A DNA stretch of 64,000 nt. Source: Undaria pinnatifida. Its lineage: Eukaryota > Sar > Phaeophyceae > Laminariales > Alariaceae. A program made the translations under genes and the position numbers. The DNA is taken from the NCBI GenBank assembly GCA_012845835.1, contig JABAKD010000012.1, positions 12,648,195 through 12,712,194 of the forward strand, read 5' to 3'. Shown piece by piece: positions 1 through 11,198 of this stretch. Every line of letters starts with the position of its first letter. Position 1 is the first letter of the stretch. The notes under the pieces are model-generated. The model did no database searches, was not told the DNA's origin, and was given only the letters and a program-made list of their open reading frames with translations.

Positions 1-2205
1 CTTTGATCTCACAGCCGAAGTGTATTTGAATATTATTTGTGACCTAAACCTCCTAAAAAATCTCCCCCCCCCCCCCCCCCCCCCCACCTCTTGCTCTCCC
101 TTACTCAAACGCCCCACCAAATATCGAAATCCGCCACATTAATAAACACTTCACGCACAGGATATCACCTCATTATCTTTCGAGAGCCATCCATGCCGCT
201 GTGTTCCCCCCCCCCCCCCCGCCTCGAACGCCCCCTTCTTCCCCATCACCCGCACCATCGCCTAGACCTAGCACCACACGTGTAACAAACCCCTCACCTA
301 AAGCCCTTCCTCCCCCCCCCCCCACCCCCCCCGCCCCCCCCCCGCCCCCACACCCCCCACCTCCCCCCCAACCCATCCCAACCCCACCCCCTCGAACATT
401 CCACCCTCTCTTTACTCATTGACTGTACGACTTACCCCAGGATATACATGATAAACTGATGTATTATTTCCAAAACCGTCACATTTATCCCCTCAAAATA
501 ATGTATATTTTCCAGGCTCATATTGAGCTGCCCCACACGCCCCCCCCCCGCCCCCAATAATATACTGGTGCCAAATCCGTCAGATTTATCCCCTCGAAAG
601 GATTTATAGCTTACATGCACAAATTGCCCCCTTCCCCCCCCCCCCCCCCCCCTCCAAACCCGCTCGCTTTTGATCAAAACCAGGCCCCCACGTCCTTCAA
701 AACTCCGCCCCACCCCCCGCACCGGATATTCGACTTACAAGATTCACTTGATAAAAGGGTACATTTCCCTTCACAGCTGTCAGATTTTGTCCCCCTCAGA
801 AACGGGTTTTATAGTTTCCGCGCACAGACTGACTAAAATCACCCTGTTGACCCTGATAGCTACACTGTAGTTGTAAGGGGAGTCGCCGACCTATATCCTT
901 AATGAGGACACACAACTCGTAATGCGCGCGATCGGAGTATCACACACAGCTTGCAAAGATGAGTTTCGACGAAATCTTCGATCTCACAGCTGGAGTGTAT
1001 TTTCATTTTTTATAATAATAGTAGTTTAAACGCATGTTTGGGCTTGTCACACGGTGCTCTTAAATCGGGGTGCCCACTATCATACTCTTTTACTAACTCT
1101 CTAGGTACGAATCACATTTTTAATAAAAAATGAGCATACACTCCAGCTGTGAGATCGAATATTTTGTCGAAACTCATCTTTGCAAGCTGTGTGTGATACT
1201 CCGATCATGCGTATTACGGGTTGTGTGTCCTCATTAAGGATATAGGTCGGCGACTCCCCTTGCAACTACAGTGTAGCTATCAGGGTCAACAGGGTGATGT
1301 TAGTCAGTCTGTGCGCGGAAACTATAAAACCCGTTTCTGAGGGGACAAAATCTGACAACTGTGGAGGAAAATGTATCCGTTCATCAAGTGAATCCTGTAA
1401 GTCGAATAACCGGTGAGGGGAGGGCGGAGTTTTGAAGGACGGGGGCCTGGTTTTGATCAAAAGCGAGCGGGGTTGGAGGGGGGGGGAAGGGGGGGGGGGG
1501 ACTGGGGGGGGGCGGACGGGCGGGCAATTTGTGCGTGGAAGCTATAAATCCTTGAAGGGGATAAATCTGACGGTTTTGGGAAATAAAATGATAAAAAAAA
1601 AAGTGCACCAGTTTATCGTAGGGGGGGGGGGGGTTGGGGCGGGGTTGGGGCGGGTGGGGCAGCTCAATCTGTGCGTGGAAACTATACATTATTTTAAGGG
1701 AATAAATGTGACGGGTTTGGAAAGAATGCATCAGTTTATCATGTATATCCTGGGGTAAGTCGTACAATCAGTGAGTAGAGGGCGGAGTGTTCGAGGGGGT
1801 GGGGATGGGATGGGGTGGGGGGGTGGGGAGGTGGGGGGTGGGGGCGGGGGGGGGGGGGGGGAGGGGTGTGGGGGGGGGGGAGGGAAGGGCTTTAGGTGGC
1901 ATAGATGTAGGGGTTTGTTATACGTGCGGTGCTAGGTCTAGGCGATGGTGCGGGTGGTGGGGAAGAAGGGGGCGTTCGGGCCGGTGGGGGGGGGGGGGGG
2001 GCACAGCGGCATGGATGGCTCTCGAAAGATAATGAGGTGATATCCAGTGCGTGAAGTGTTTATTAATCTGGCGGATTTCGATATTTGGTGGGGCGTTTGA
2101 GCAAGGGAGAGCGAGAAGGGGGGGGGGGGGGGGGGGGATTTGTTAGGAGGTTTAGGTCACAAATAATATCCAAATACACTCCGGCTGTGAGATCAAAGAT
2201 ATGTA
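1..2205. repeat. R1 giant inverted repeat (arms about 1-1015 and 1113-2200)
   Basis: The left arm reads as the reverse complement of the right arm over about 1 kb, with a loop of roughly 100 bp (1016-1112). The outer ends match (sequence at 1-50 against 2140-2200), and so do the inner ends (GATCTCACAGCTGGAGTGTA near 980 against TACACTCCAGCTGTGAGATC near 1138). Each arm contains three sub-repeats of about 110 bp that include GTGCG(T/C)GGAAACTATA and CATCAGTTTATCA, separated by G-runs (right arm) or C-runs (left arm). The longest run is 22 C at 64-85. Short ORFs here are Pro/Gly homopolymer translations and are not genes. Whether this is a foldback transposon or a head-to-head duplication is not decided by the sequence. 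Confidence 0.85.
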
Positions 2206-3345
2206 GGGGCTTGTTATACGCGTGGTGCTAGGTCTTCTAGGCGATCGTGAGGGTGGTGGGAAAAGAGGGGGCGTTGGAGGGGGGGGGTTGAGGGGGGTGG
2301 GAGGGAAGAATGAAAACTACGTCATGGATGGTCTGAAAGATGATGACGTGATATCAACTGCGTAGAGGTGTTTATTACTCTATATATTTATTATAAAAAT
2401 TAAAATACACTCCAGCTGTGAGATCGAATATTTTGTCGAAACTCATCTTTGCAAGCTGTGTGTGATACTCCGATCGCGCGTATTACGGGTTGTGTGTCCT
2501 CATTAAGGATATAAGTCGGCGACTCCCCTTGCAACTACGTACAGTGTAGCTACCAGGGTCAACAGGGTGATGTTAGGCAGTCTGTGCGCGGAAACTATAA
2601 AACCCGTTTCTGAGGGGGACAAAATCTGACAGCTGTGGAAGTAATGCATCAGTTTATCATGACTATATATTTTATTATACAAAATGAGAATACACTCCAG
2701 CTGTGAGATCGAAGATTTCGTCGAAACTCATCTTTGCAAGCTGTGTGTGATACTCCGATCGCGCGCATTACGAGTTGTGTGTCCTCATTAAGGATATATA
2801 GGTCGGCGACTCCCCTTATAACTACAGTGTAGCTATCAGGGTCAACAGGGTGATGTTAGTCAGTCTGTGCGCGGAAACTATAAAACCCGTTTCTGAGGGG
2901 GACAAAATCTGACAGTTGTGAAGGGAAATGTATCCTTTTATCAAGTGAATCTTGTAAGTCGAATAACCGGTGAGGGGGGGGGGGCGGAGTTTTGAAGGAC
3001 GTGGGGGCCTGGTTTTGATCAAAAGCGAGCGGGTTTGGAGGGGGGGGGGAGGAAAGGGGGAGCAATTTGTGCATGTAAGCTATAAATCTTTTCAAGGGGA
3101 TAAATCTGACGGTTTTGGCACCAGTTTATTATCGGGGGGGGGGGGGGGGAGGGGGGGGGGGGTTGGGGCGGGGGGGGTGGGGGGGGCAACTCAATATGTG
3201 CGTGGAAACTATACATTATTTTGAGGGGATAAATGTGACGGTTTAGGAAGTAATGCATCAGTTTATCATGTATATCCTTGGGTAAGTCGTACAATCAGTG
3301 AGTAAAGAGAGGGTGGAGTGTTCGAGGGGGTGGGGTTGGGATGTA
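2196..3345 (+). repeat. R1 repeat copies, partial and tandem
   Basis: Three consecutive R1 segments lie in the same orientation as the right arm: an internally deleted piece (2196-2400), a 5' piece (about 2404-2660) and a longer copy (about 2690-3335). Each starts with TACACTCC(A/G)GCTGTGAGATC followed by ACTCATCTTTGCAAGCTGTG. The G-runs are again present at 3030-3190. The order of truncated copies suggests repeated unequal exchange or nested insertion. No coding capacity is evident. Confidence 0.8.
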
Positions 3346-4683
3346 TTTATACCAGCTGGGCCGGCTGTCAAACTAACATTCCGTGTTCCAGCCATAAAAT
3401 TCGAACAACTGGGAGGTCAATGTTACGGAAACATTGTTGGAATCGGCCAATCAACGCGCGAATGCACAACCACGTGTCTTTGCTACAGAGCAGGTTCCAG
3501 CGTTTAGAAACTTCACGGCACCATATCGTACTGGATTTAGATAAGGTGAAACCGTTGCTTTTTTATTTTTTTTTGCGGCGTTATTTTCAAATTTGGGTTT
3601 GCTTCGCCGTCGCCACATGGTCACACTGGTGCTGCCTCACACACAACATGCCACCAAGCGCGCCAACCAAGCAGCGATGGCTGCGAACCTCTGTACCTAG
3701 AGTATTCAAAGATACGAGCACCGGGAAGTGGCGCCTGCGTTCTTTGTCGTACGACGTTTCTTTGATCCTGCAAATCAGGTCTTCTTCGTACATCCTGCTT
3801 GCTGCTTCGGCTGCATCGTCGTATCTACGCAGTTTAACCTGCCTTCGTATGCCTCGAACTGAACGTATGATTCGCTTATGGTCATGACATCGTGATCCGT
3901 ACGCACGATCTGTGTCATCTCGTCCATACACATAATATATACGCGGACAAAGAAACAGCCTCAAATAATAGTTCGCAGGCGCCTGAATTTTTCAGATTTT
4001 TGTTCTTCCTGCTGAGTACTTGAGTACTTTTCCGCTCCCACGTGCGCTGTTTCTGTTTTCCGCTTTGTTTCTACTTCTTTTTCCCCTATTGTTGTCTCGT
4101 CTTCACTGCTGTCAAAACTTCTCCTTTTTTCCTGTGCAATTAGTCTGGTCGTAGCTGGATTTCTTCTGTTTCGCCGTGGTTTTTATTGCGGTTGGCATCG
4201 CATGAGCGAATCACCTTGCTGTCTGTATTCACACCCTGGACAGCAGTACTAGGCAACAACAGGACACAATACGAGTAGTCTATCAATATGTTTGTATTAT
4301 TGTAGTTGAATGCCTATTACTATCTTGTTATCGAAGCCCCCGAGGGTGACGCAGGGTTGTAGGTGTTGGGAAGCGCTCTCCTCATGGTTCGCGGTGTCTC
4401 ATTACTCTCTCTTTTGGCTCGCTGCTTGGACTAGGCATACATACATAAGAAGACAAGAAGACAAGAAAAAAAAAAAAAACACTCTATGGAACTAGACTAT
4501 GGAACAGCATTGAGCAACAGCAGCAGTCAGTGAGAGGAGGGCGACGAGAAATGCTCGACTAGGAGCATCACCGTCATTTGCATTCTTCCAGTGTGATACA
4601 TTTTTTTTAATGTTTTTTCTCGAGTTCACCCCAGTGGCGTCGATGTGACGTCATCAGGGGACAGTCATCGGTAGATTTCGTAT
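3346..4683. other. Unassigned sequence with one unrecognised minus-strand ORF (3587-3964)
   Basis: No known gene or repeat was recognised. A 125-codon minus-strand ORF at 3587-3964 has mixed, fairly hydrophilic composition with a plausible charged stretch (RRYDDAAEAASRMYEEDL). It lacks neighbouring exons, a signal peptide or a known motif. It could be a gene relic or chance. A CTG/CAG triplet run follows at about 4812-4830. Confidence 0.3.
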
Positions 4684-4708
4684 GGGTTAGGGTTAGGGTT
4701 AGAGTTAG
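4684..4708 (+). repeat. Interstitial telomere-like tract (TTAGGG)
   Basis: Three consecutive GGGTTA units are followed by a variant GAGTTAG. The tract is short and internal, so it is an interstitial relic and not a chromosome end. With the opposite-strand tract at 45113-45136, it suggests a TTAGGG telomere in this organism. Confidence 0.75.
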
Positions 4709-4894
4709 TTCCATGGTGTTGTGAAAAATACTATAATGATGTTACGGTCTTCTCGCTCATCTACATTATTATGGCCACCTTGACATGGTTCTAGTCTGTG
4801 ACATCTATTTACTGCTGCTGCTGCTGCTGTCTGGTTTCACACCAACCATGGCATGGTTTCACATCAAATATATCTATAGACTACCCATCTATAC

Positions 4895-5112
4895 GTGAAG
4901 CACTCTGTGTTGCCTTCACATCAAACAGTTCTTTCTACCCACAGCAGTAGTATTGTGGTTTTAGCACACCCAGAGTCCGTGCTGATTCTTCATCCTAGAG
5001 AGATACAAATTATGTGGTCACATACTGCTTTGAAACAGAGCAAACCAAACAATCGCAATTCATCGAGGTAAAGCAAGTGAAGTGCCAGCCTACCGGGTAC
5101 GAGAACACAACA
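4895..5112 (+). repeat. R8 dispersed repeat, copy 1
   Basis: This shares long blocks with 10935-11170, including CACATCAAAC.GTTCTTTCTACCC, GAGAGATACAAATTATG and a closing ACCGGGTACGAGAACACAAC. Shorter relatives lie at 9130-9250 and 9535-9690. No ORF or terminal repeats were recognised. In both longer copies an R1 segment follows downstream. Confidence 0.7.
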
Positions 5113-5271
5113 AAACAAGCCAGACCCTTGAAAAAAAGAGAAAAAAAGGGAAAGAAAAATATAGACTATATATTAAAGAAAGAATAGAAGAAAACTCTGG
5201 AACAATTCTTCTTGCGTTCTCGGCCTCCAGACGTCATCAATTAATCGTTGTCCGGGAAATTATGTCATTTA

Positions 5272-5375
5272 AATAAAAATATACTCCTCAAGCTCTGAGA
5301 TCGAAGATTTGCAACCTGTGTGTGATACTCAGACCGCGCGTATTATTACTGGGTGTGTGTTCCTTTTTAAGATTT
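5272..5375 (+). repeat. R1 terminal fragment
   Basis: A degenerate match to the R1 start is present (GAGATCGAAGATTTGCAACC, then GTGTGTGATACTC). The ACTCATCTTTG segment is deleted. Confidence 0.65.
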
Positions 5376-5649
5376 TTTTTTCTTTTTCGCACACTTTTAC
5401 TTTCCACCTTCTGGGCCAGTCGTGGTCACAGGTGTCGTCCCTCCTTCCCCCCGGTTCTTGCCTTCATTTTTTTTATCGCGCATAGGGTTCAGCAATCCCA
5501 CTGCTCGTCGATTTTTCATCGAGTGTTGCTACCTCACGCTCTCGCGTTTTCCGTAAGGATATAGGTCGGCGACTATTGGATAGGCTCCTACGTGGCCCTT
5601 TTGTCCAGACAATTTCTTGTTACTTTAGAACCACCATAATCTACGACGA

Positions 5650-5800
5650 TAACAACCTATCTCAACCCCTTGAGAGCCCCCAAACCCCTCCCTATACTAT
5701 TTCCAAGCAATTTTGTCCCCAAAAAGGGGTTCCAGCTGTAAAGGGGTTAACCCTCTTGGGACCTCAGACGGAAATGTTGTTGTTGTTGTTGTTGTTGTTA
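5650..5800. repeat. R10 short foldback repeat and (TTG)n microsatellite
   Basis: CAACCCCTTGAGAGCCCC near 5655 pairs with GTAAAGGGGTTAAC near 5745 across a shared core containing TTTTGTCCCCAAAAA. Relatives lie at 14425-14525 and 24160-24290. A (TTG)8-type microsatellite follows at about 5774-5799. Confidence 0.6.
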
Positions 5801-6078
5801 TCAAATCACTTGCATAATCAAGTCCGTGGTCACTGGACAGGCTCCAGTCGCTCTAGGGTGGAGGAATACCCCAGGAAAAATACACAAACGAAACCACATG
5901 TGGTACACGCTATAAATCATAGCTGACGCAATTCATGCCTCCGCCAGAAAAATGTAAAAAGTGAAATCGGGAGTCAGCCTACGATGTGCCAGGTCCATAC
6001 TGGTACATACGTCGCACTACTCGCGCCTGAAAAAAACGACTACACCGCTTGTCACCCAGAAAAGACTACTACGTATAA

Positions 6079-6837
6079 GGCCACTTCTTATGCAGTCGGA
6101 TTCCGCCAGTCGAAAACGGCCCTTTTCGACTGGACTCTTTTTCGACTGGATTCTTCTGGTCCTTCTTCTTATCGTCGGTCGAGTCGATTTTATGGTTTTT
6201 ATGCTCTTCCTAGAGGCGGTTGGTGTGAGGGAGTACTGCTGTACAGCAGTCGAAATCGGTTGGCAGCTCTGTGCTTCGCGCTTTCTCCGCGAGCAACGGC
6301 TCGGCGAACCCTCGTCCCAGCGAGTTGGTGGCTTTGGGCTTAGCAGAAAGCCGCCAAAGCTACGTTCGTGGAGTTGCACTCAGCCGAGAGCCGCCAAAGC
6401 CACAGCAGCCGCAGCCGTTGTTGGCAGCATGGGATCGAGACCGCGCGCTGCTGCCGTCGTGTGATACACGCTGCTGGCGAGCAAAACTAGGAATGCGCCA
6501 CGCTGACTTGCTGCGAGAAGCAACAGCTGGGATAGCCAAGTCAGCGTCAGCGCCTTGTATGATACTGCAGTGTGGTACTTGGTATGGGTGTGTGGCCGTG
6601 TGGCCGTGTGGCCGTGTGGGTGTGTTTGGTGGTGGGATGAGCGATGCGATCGGTTAAAATAACACTAGTGAAACTTTTTCGACTGAGATTTTTTCGACTG
6701 GATCCGGCAGTCGGAATTCTCAGTCGAAAAAAGTTGAGTCGAAGAAGCTCTTTTCGACTGCGTAAGAAAGCCCGATTGGGGCTTCAGTCGAAAAAGGCCG
6801 TTTTCGACTGACAAATCCGACTGCATAAGAAATGGCC
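6079..6837. mobile_element. Non-autonomous TIR transposon, copy 1
   Basis: The 759-bp element has terminal inverted repeats beginning GGCCA(C/T)TTCTTATGCAGTCGG. The similarity continues imperfectly for about 55 bp through CAGTCGAAAACGGCC. It is flanked by TAA at 6076-6078 and 6838-6840, a likely 3-bp target duplication. A second copy at 20228-21051 has the same ends. About ten TTCGACTG/CAGTCGAA motifs cluster in both orientations near the two ends and could form hairpins or bind transposase. The middle holds a short GTGTGGCC tandem. It encodes no recognisable transposase. A 3-bp TNA duplication is compatible with a PIF/Harbinger- or CACTA-like source, but the GGCC terminus is not diagnostic. 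Confidence 0.88.
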
Positions 6838-6889
6838 TAAATTACACGTGGCACCTCTTACCACGCATACGAACGTCAGACTCGAGTCA

Positions 6890-6990
6890 TTTGGAAAAAA
6901 CGAAAGGAAAAAAAAGAAAGAAGCGAAAAGAAAGAAAAAGAAACGAAAAAAGAAAGGGAGAAAGAACAGAAATGAAAAGAAAAGACAAGC
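6890..6990 (+). repeat. Polypurine (A/G) tract
   Basis: About 95 bases are almost purely A and G with GAAA-type motifs. The Lys/Arg or Phe ORFs overlapping it are low-complexity translations. Confidence 0.8.
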
Positions 6991-8030
6991 GGTTATTGGT
7001 CGGTGTTTACTGGCGGTGTTTTGTTGCCGCTGTATGGTGCAGCTGGGTGTGACGCTGGCTGTGTCTGCTGTTATGATATGGTGTCGTTGTCGCCGCTGTG
7101 CCTGGTTGAAGAGGCAGCAAGGAAAGGAAAGGAAAAAAAAGACCATACTAGCAGGCCCTATGAACTGAGTAAAGGCGGCGCTGGGCTCATAGAGGGTATC
7201 AAGTGCATCAATGGCGCTGGGGGGAGAACGCAACAAGGCGAAGAAGTCAGGGTGACGTTACGCTCACTTGTGACGGCCATAATGTGAACTATTAATATTG
7301 ACCATCAAAATTGACGATCCCAGCGCCGACTTCTGCGCGGTGATTGGTTGAGCTGTGACCCGACAGGATTTCACGACCAATAACCAATCGGCAGCCGTTA
7401 GCCAACTAGTTGACCTTAGTCGGCCAATCGGCTGGTGAAGCCACCTGATGGCCAGCCTACTTGCCGACTTACCTCAGGCGAGCGAAGCGAGCCAAATCAG
7501 CTCCCACCGGCGGAGGGGACCCCGCTCAAAAAGGAAGAAAACATATCCCGTATTAGACAATCCTTCCCGCAATTGTGGAACATCTATAAATCGGATAGTC
7601 GGCAACAGCGTGAAACGACTGTCAGTCCGACTAATAACTAGTAACTCACGCCGACCCCCAGCGCTAGTGATTGGGGGATTAATGGAGTCGATGCCAGGAC
7701 AACAATGCAAGGAGTCGCGCAACACGGGCGTGGCATGGATCTACCCGTGCTGCTTGGCGCTCACACCTTTATTAGCCAAGATGTCGGCTGACGGTCTAGT
7801 TTTGACCCGTCAAAAAAGGCGACTTTGGACTTATCATACTACCACCAGTAGTTTTAGTGCGTGGAGTTTCTTGAGCCGTCCAGCCGTCAAGGTCTCCGTA
7901 AGCGCAATATAGCAGTTGTATTATGGGAAATTTCTTGACGGCTGTCCGTCAAGGGGCAAGAGTGCCGTCAACCCACATCTTTGCCTTTAGACGACTGGAA
8001 ATACTACAGCGGTTATTTGTTTTTGTGTTA
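6991..8030. other. Unassigned sequence
   Basis: No known gene, splice-consistent exon chain or repeat copied elsewhere in the window was recognised. ORFs up to about 150 codons occur on both strands but are compositionally shadow-like. Confidence 0.4.
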
Positions 8031-8032
8031 TC

Positions 8033-8158
8033 GGTGGGTGGTGTATTGTGGTGTATCGTGGTGTATTGTGGTGTATTATGGTGTGTTGTGGTGTATTGTG
8101 GTGTGTTGTGGTGTATTGTGGTGTATTGTGGTGTATTGTGGTGTATTGTGGTGTAGAT
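8033..8158 (+). repeat. Minisatellite, 10-bp unit GTGGTGTATT
   Basis: About twelve tandem copies of GTGGTGTATT with single-base variants (TGTG, ATCG). Translation gives an artefactual Val/Tyr/Cys-rich repeat. Confidence 0.9.
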
Positions 8159-8159
8159 G

Positions 8160-9120
8160 CCCCCCCAAATGGTTAATGGAGAACCATAGTGAGGTCTGAT
8201 TTTGTTGTAGAAGGCACTATTAATAGATAGTCTGCTGCGTTCAAAATCGCGATTCTATTGTATACATGTACCTATAACAGTATGTTGCAGTAGAGTGTAG
8301 AGTGTAGTGACCGTGTCTGTTGCGGTCGGCAACTTCAATCAATAGAAGACCAGATCTGAAATTGATTCTCCGGACTGTAAGAACGGTTTAATGTGGAGAC
8401 AAGAAGACAAAGACAACACACAATGCCACTTCATTGAAGATCTTCCAAGCCAATTGTACGAACAATTGCAGCAGTTAAGTAAGCGTTATCAATAATGCTA
8501 ATGAATCGTTCGTGCAAATTCGCTTGAAGGAAAGTAAGTTTAATCAATTGCCGGACAGTTCTACTTAATTGATAATACTGCTGCTGTTGTAGCATCCAAG
8601 CTATGTTGTCCTGGCAACTCCTATTAATTGACAAAAAAGACCTGTGGCCAAAATATAGGGCATACCCGGTGCCTTGGTCGGCCGAAATTGGGTACTTTTC
8701 TATCTCAGCGACCGCAACGACCCCAGACGCGATCTGATTGGCCAACACCGGCCGCCACCCGACGATGACCGCTCCTAGGTAATGCCCACCTCTCCGCCGG
8801 ATATTAAGTTGAGTGAAATAGGTAGGAGATAGGAGAGGGAACATCTGGAGAAAAAAACAAGATCGAGATTCGTTTTGCCATAAACAGACAGCTGTAGCGG
8901 CCTTAATATCTTAGCGTTCTTCTATCAACCAAATGAAACGTTTTGCTACTGCTGTGCTGTCACTACGACAAACACGAACATCTGAAGCCCTCCCATCTCC
9001 CATATTCATTTTTTTTGCGCTCTCCCCCAGTAGTAACTCAGACCTGGGGTCATGTAGCGGGCCCTCCTCCCCCATCCCCACTACGGCACGTGCCTTCATT
9101 TTCATAGCGAGAAGACTTTA
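8160..9120. other. Unassigned sequence with a minus-strand ORF (8431-8844)
   Basis: The 137-codon minus-strand ORF has GHYLGAVIVGWRP near its N-terminus. That vaguely resembles the GVIVGWDP core of YccV/HspQ-type domains, but the rest of the fold is not apparent and no adjacent exons were found. I do not assign a function. Confidence 0.25.
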
Positions 9121-9124
9121 GCAT

Positions 9125-9690
9125 GTGTGTGTGTGTGTGTTCTTCACATTAAACCGTTTTTCTACTCGTCGACATCCAGCACACCCAGTGTCCGTACTGA
9201 TTCTTCACCCTAGAAAGATCAGCTCTGTGGTCACAAGCCACGACACAGAGATAATGCATCGTAATGCATTCGACAACGCAATGTCATGCCCTAGTACTGG
9301 GTACGACAGGCACAACATACATACGTCAGCAACAGAAATACATTGGAAGAGAGAAATACGAAATAAACAAAAACAAAAACAAAAACAAAAAAAGAAAAAA
9401 CAAAATAAGAAAACAAATAAAAAAATAAAAACAAAGATAAAAATAAAACAAAAAAAATGTCATGTAGAAACTATTAATACTATTAATAATAGTGAGTATC
9501 AACAGTATGGTCGTGCTTGCCATCCGATAATGGTGTGCAGTGCGTGTTCTTCGCGTTATCCGGCCTTTCCACCGATGATCTACATCCAGCACAACCAGTA
9601 TCCGTGCTGATGCCTCCTGAGCGCGAGCAGTGTCATGCTGTGGTCACCAACCAACGACGAGACAGAGATACCAATCAACTATTAATACTA
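9125..9690 (+). repeat. R8 partial copies flanking an A-rich microsatellite
   Basis: Segments at 9130-9250 and 9535-9690 share R8 blocks (CACATTAAACCG, then CCAGCACA.CCAGT.TCCG.ACTGATTC, then GTGGTCAC). Between them, 9360-9465 is an (AAAAAC)n/(AAAAT)n microsatellite. The surrounding ORFs are low complexity. Confidence 0.6.
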
Positions 9691-9954
9691 CAGCAAGCAA
9701 GGTGATTTGGCCATGCAATGAACGCGCGGGACAAAAAAGCGCACGCCAGCACACCAGGCTAGCTAATAGTTCCAACAAAACAAGAAAACAATGAAAAAAT
9801 AAAACTACAGCAAAAAAGAAAAACACAAGAGTAAAAAACAAAACCAACTGGAAACGAAGAGGGAAACAGGACGGCACGAGAAAACCGAAGACAAACTACA
9901 AAAGTAAAAGTGTGAAAAAAAAAAAAAATAGCCAGCCAGCAACTAGGAACAGAT

Positions 9955-10110
9955 GAAGCTACAGATTCAACCAAGGTCTGGAGCACCAACCATACTGGGT
10001 TTGGAATGACCCTACTGCTCGTAGAAATAGGAGCATTGCCCCGTAATCTATCATGGTGTATCACCTGCGCGCTGTTTCTGACGACAGCAGTCGTTTCATA
10101 CCGTCATCAT
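9955..10110 (+). repeat. R7 dispersed repeat, copy 1 (partial)
   Basis: Shares the order ACTGGGTTTGGAATG, ATAGGAGCATTGCC and TACCGTCATCATCGCC with longer R7 copies at 10205-10595 and 12535-12905. Confidence 0.55.
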
Positions 10111-10204
10111 CGCCCCCGTATTATTAAGAGCAGTAGTGACAGAGTACCCAATACGAAACGAAGCTGAGACAAAAAAGCAAGCAGAAACGCAGCAGCAAAG
10201 CAGA

Positions 10205-10595
10205 TGACACCATGACACCACCCAGACGGCGTCGGGGCAGCAGCCACCCAAGCTGGTTTCGAATGCAACCACTACTGCTGTACCAGAGGGTTAGGAACGT
10301 TGCTGCCTGGTCTGTTCTCTACTTGCTGTATCTTCGACGGAAGTGCCCATACCGACATCATCGCCTCCATAGCTCCCAAGGGTAGCCCACAATGGTAACA
10401 GACAGGGTAAATAAAAAAAGGAGATAACAAATAGATAAAATGGATAAATGAAGGGACGGAGAAAGGGACGAGAGGGATGAACGGGAAAGGGAAAAACCGG
10501 TTCAGCAGGAACCCGCATACCGGCGGTGGTATGTATCACCGCGATATCGGCTGGCACTGCCCCCCCCGAAGGGGGCGGAGCAGGCAATCCAAGGT
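10205..10595 (+). repeat. R7 dispersed repeat, copy 2
   Basis: Collinear with 12535-12905: both carry ACCCAG.CGGCGTCGG, GAGGGTTAGGA.C.TTGCTGCCTGGTCTGT, TACCGACA.CATCGCCTCCAT, a variable purine-rich middle, and ACCGGCGGTGGTATG near the end. Minus-strand ORFs in both translate to similar peptides (LGLPAP, HTTAG). The family may therefore once have had coding content, but no domain is recognisable. Confidence 0.65.
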
Positions 10596-10610
10596 ACAGT
10601 ATGAGCTTCA

Positions 10611-10655
10611 ACTTTTTTTTTTTTTATCCTCCGGCGGATGGGGAAAAATAACGTT
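10611..10655 (-). mobile_element. Short-retroposon fragment (3' tail only)
   Basis: Poly-T followed by ATCCTCCGGCGGATGGGG and AAAAATAA, the reverse complement of the 3' end of the retroposon at 34326-34741. It is heavily 5'-truncated, as expected from reverse transcription starting at the 3' tail. Confidence 0.6.
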
Positions 10656-10934
10656 GATCACTCGTAACATTCTATTTATAAATAAGAAATTCGATCGTCC
10701 GTAAAAGCGTTCACGTTTGCAATTGCACGTTTGTTCAACGCAATGGTTTTTGCAAAGCGGCTTTTTTGCGAATCAATAATTTTTTCATGCATTTCATCTC
10801 TTTCACTCTTGAGCACAAGTTCAACCATCCGTCAACATCGAATAAACGGTGCGGGTATGACAGGTAGAACTAGACAAGCTATTCATGAATACGATGCATA
10901 TCCTCCCCTGTTCTGGAACCGTTATCACATCGTG

Positions 10935-11170
10935 CGGTGACAGGTGCGTGTTGTATTCACATTAAACCGTTCTTTCTACCCAACGACATCCGTACACCCT
11001 TACATAGTCCATGCTGATTCATCCTACGTAGAGAGATACAAATTATCAGCAAATTATGTGGTCACGGACTGCTGTGAAACAGTAAACCAAACAGTCGCAA
11101 TTCGTCAAGGTAAAGCAAGTGAAGCGCTGGCGTACCGGGTACGAGAACACAACAAAACAAGCCAGACCAT
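10935..11170 (+). repeat. R8 dispersed repeat, copy 4
   Basis: The longest match to 4895-5112. It includes GATACAAATTAT, GTAAACCAAACAGTCGCAATT and GTACCGGGTACGAGAACACA. An R1 copy begins about 30 bp downstream. Confidence 0.7.
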
Positions 11171-11198
11171 GAAGGGGTGTATATCATAAAACACTAAA

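Noticed and set aside
173-422. Pro-rich and Gly-rich ORFs
   Set aside because: They translate C/G homopolymers on both strands of the R1 inverted repeat and have no other sequence content.
8431-8844. Possible YccV/HspQ-like protein from GHYLGAVIVGWRP
   Set aside because: Only about eight residues resemble the family core. The downstream conserved segment and any flanking exons are missing.
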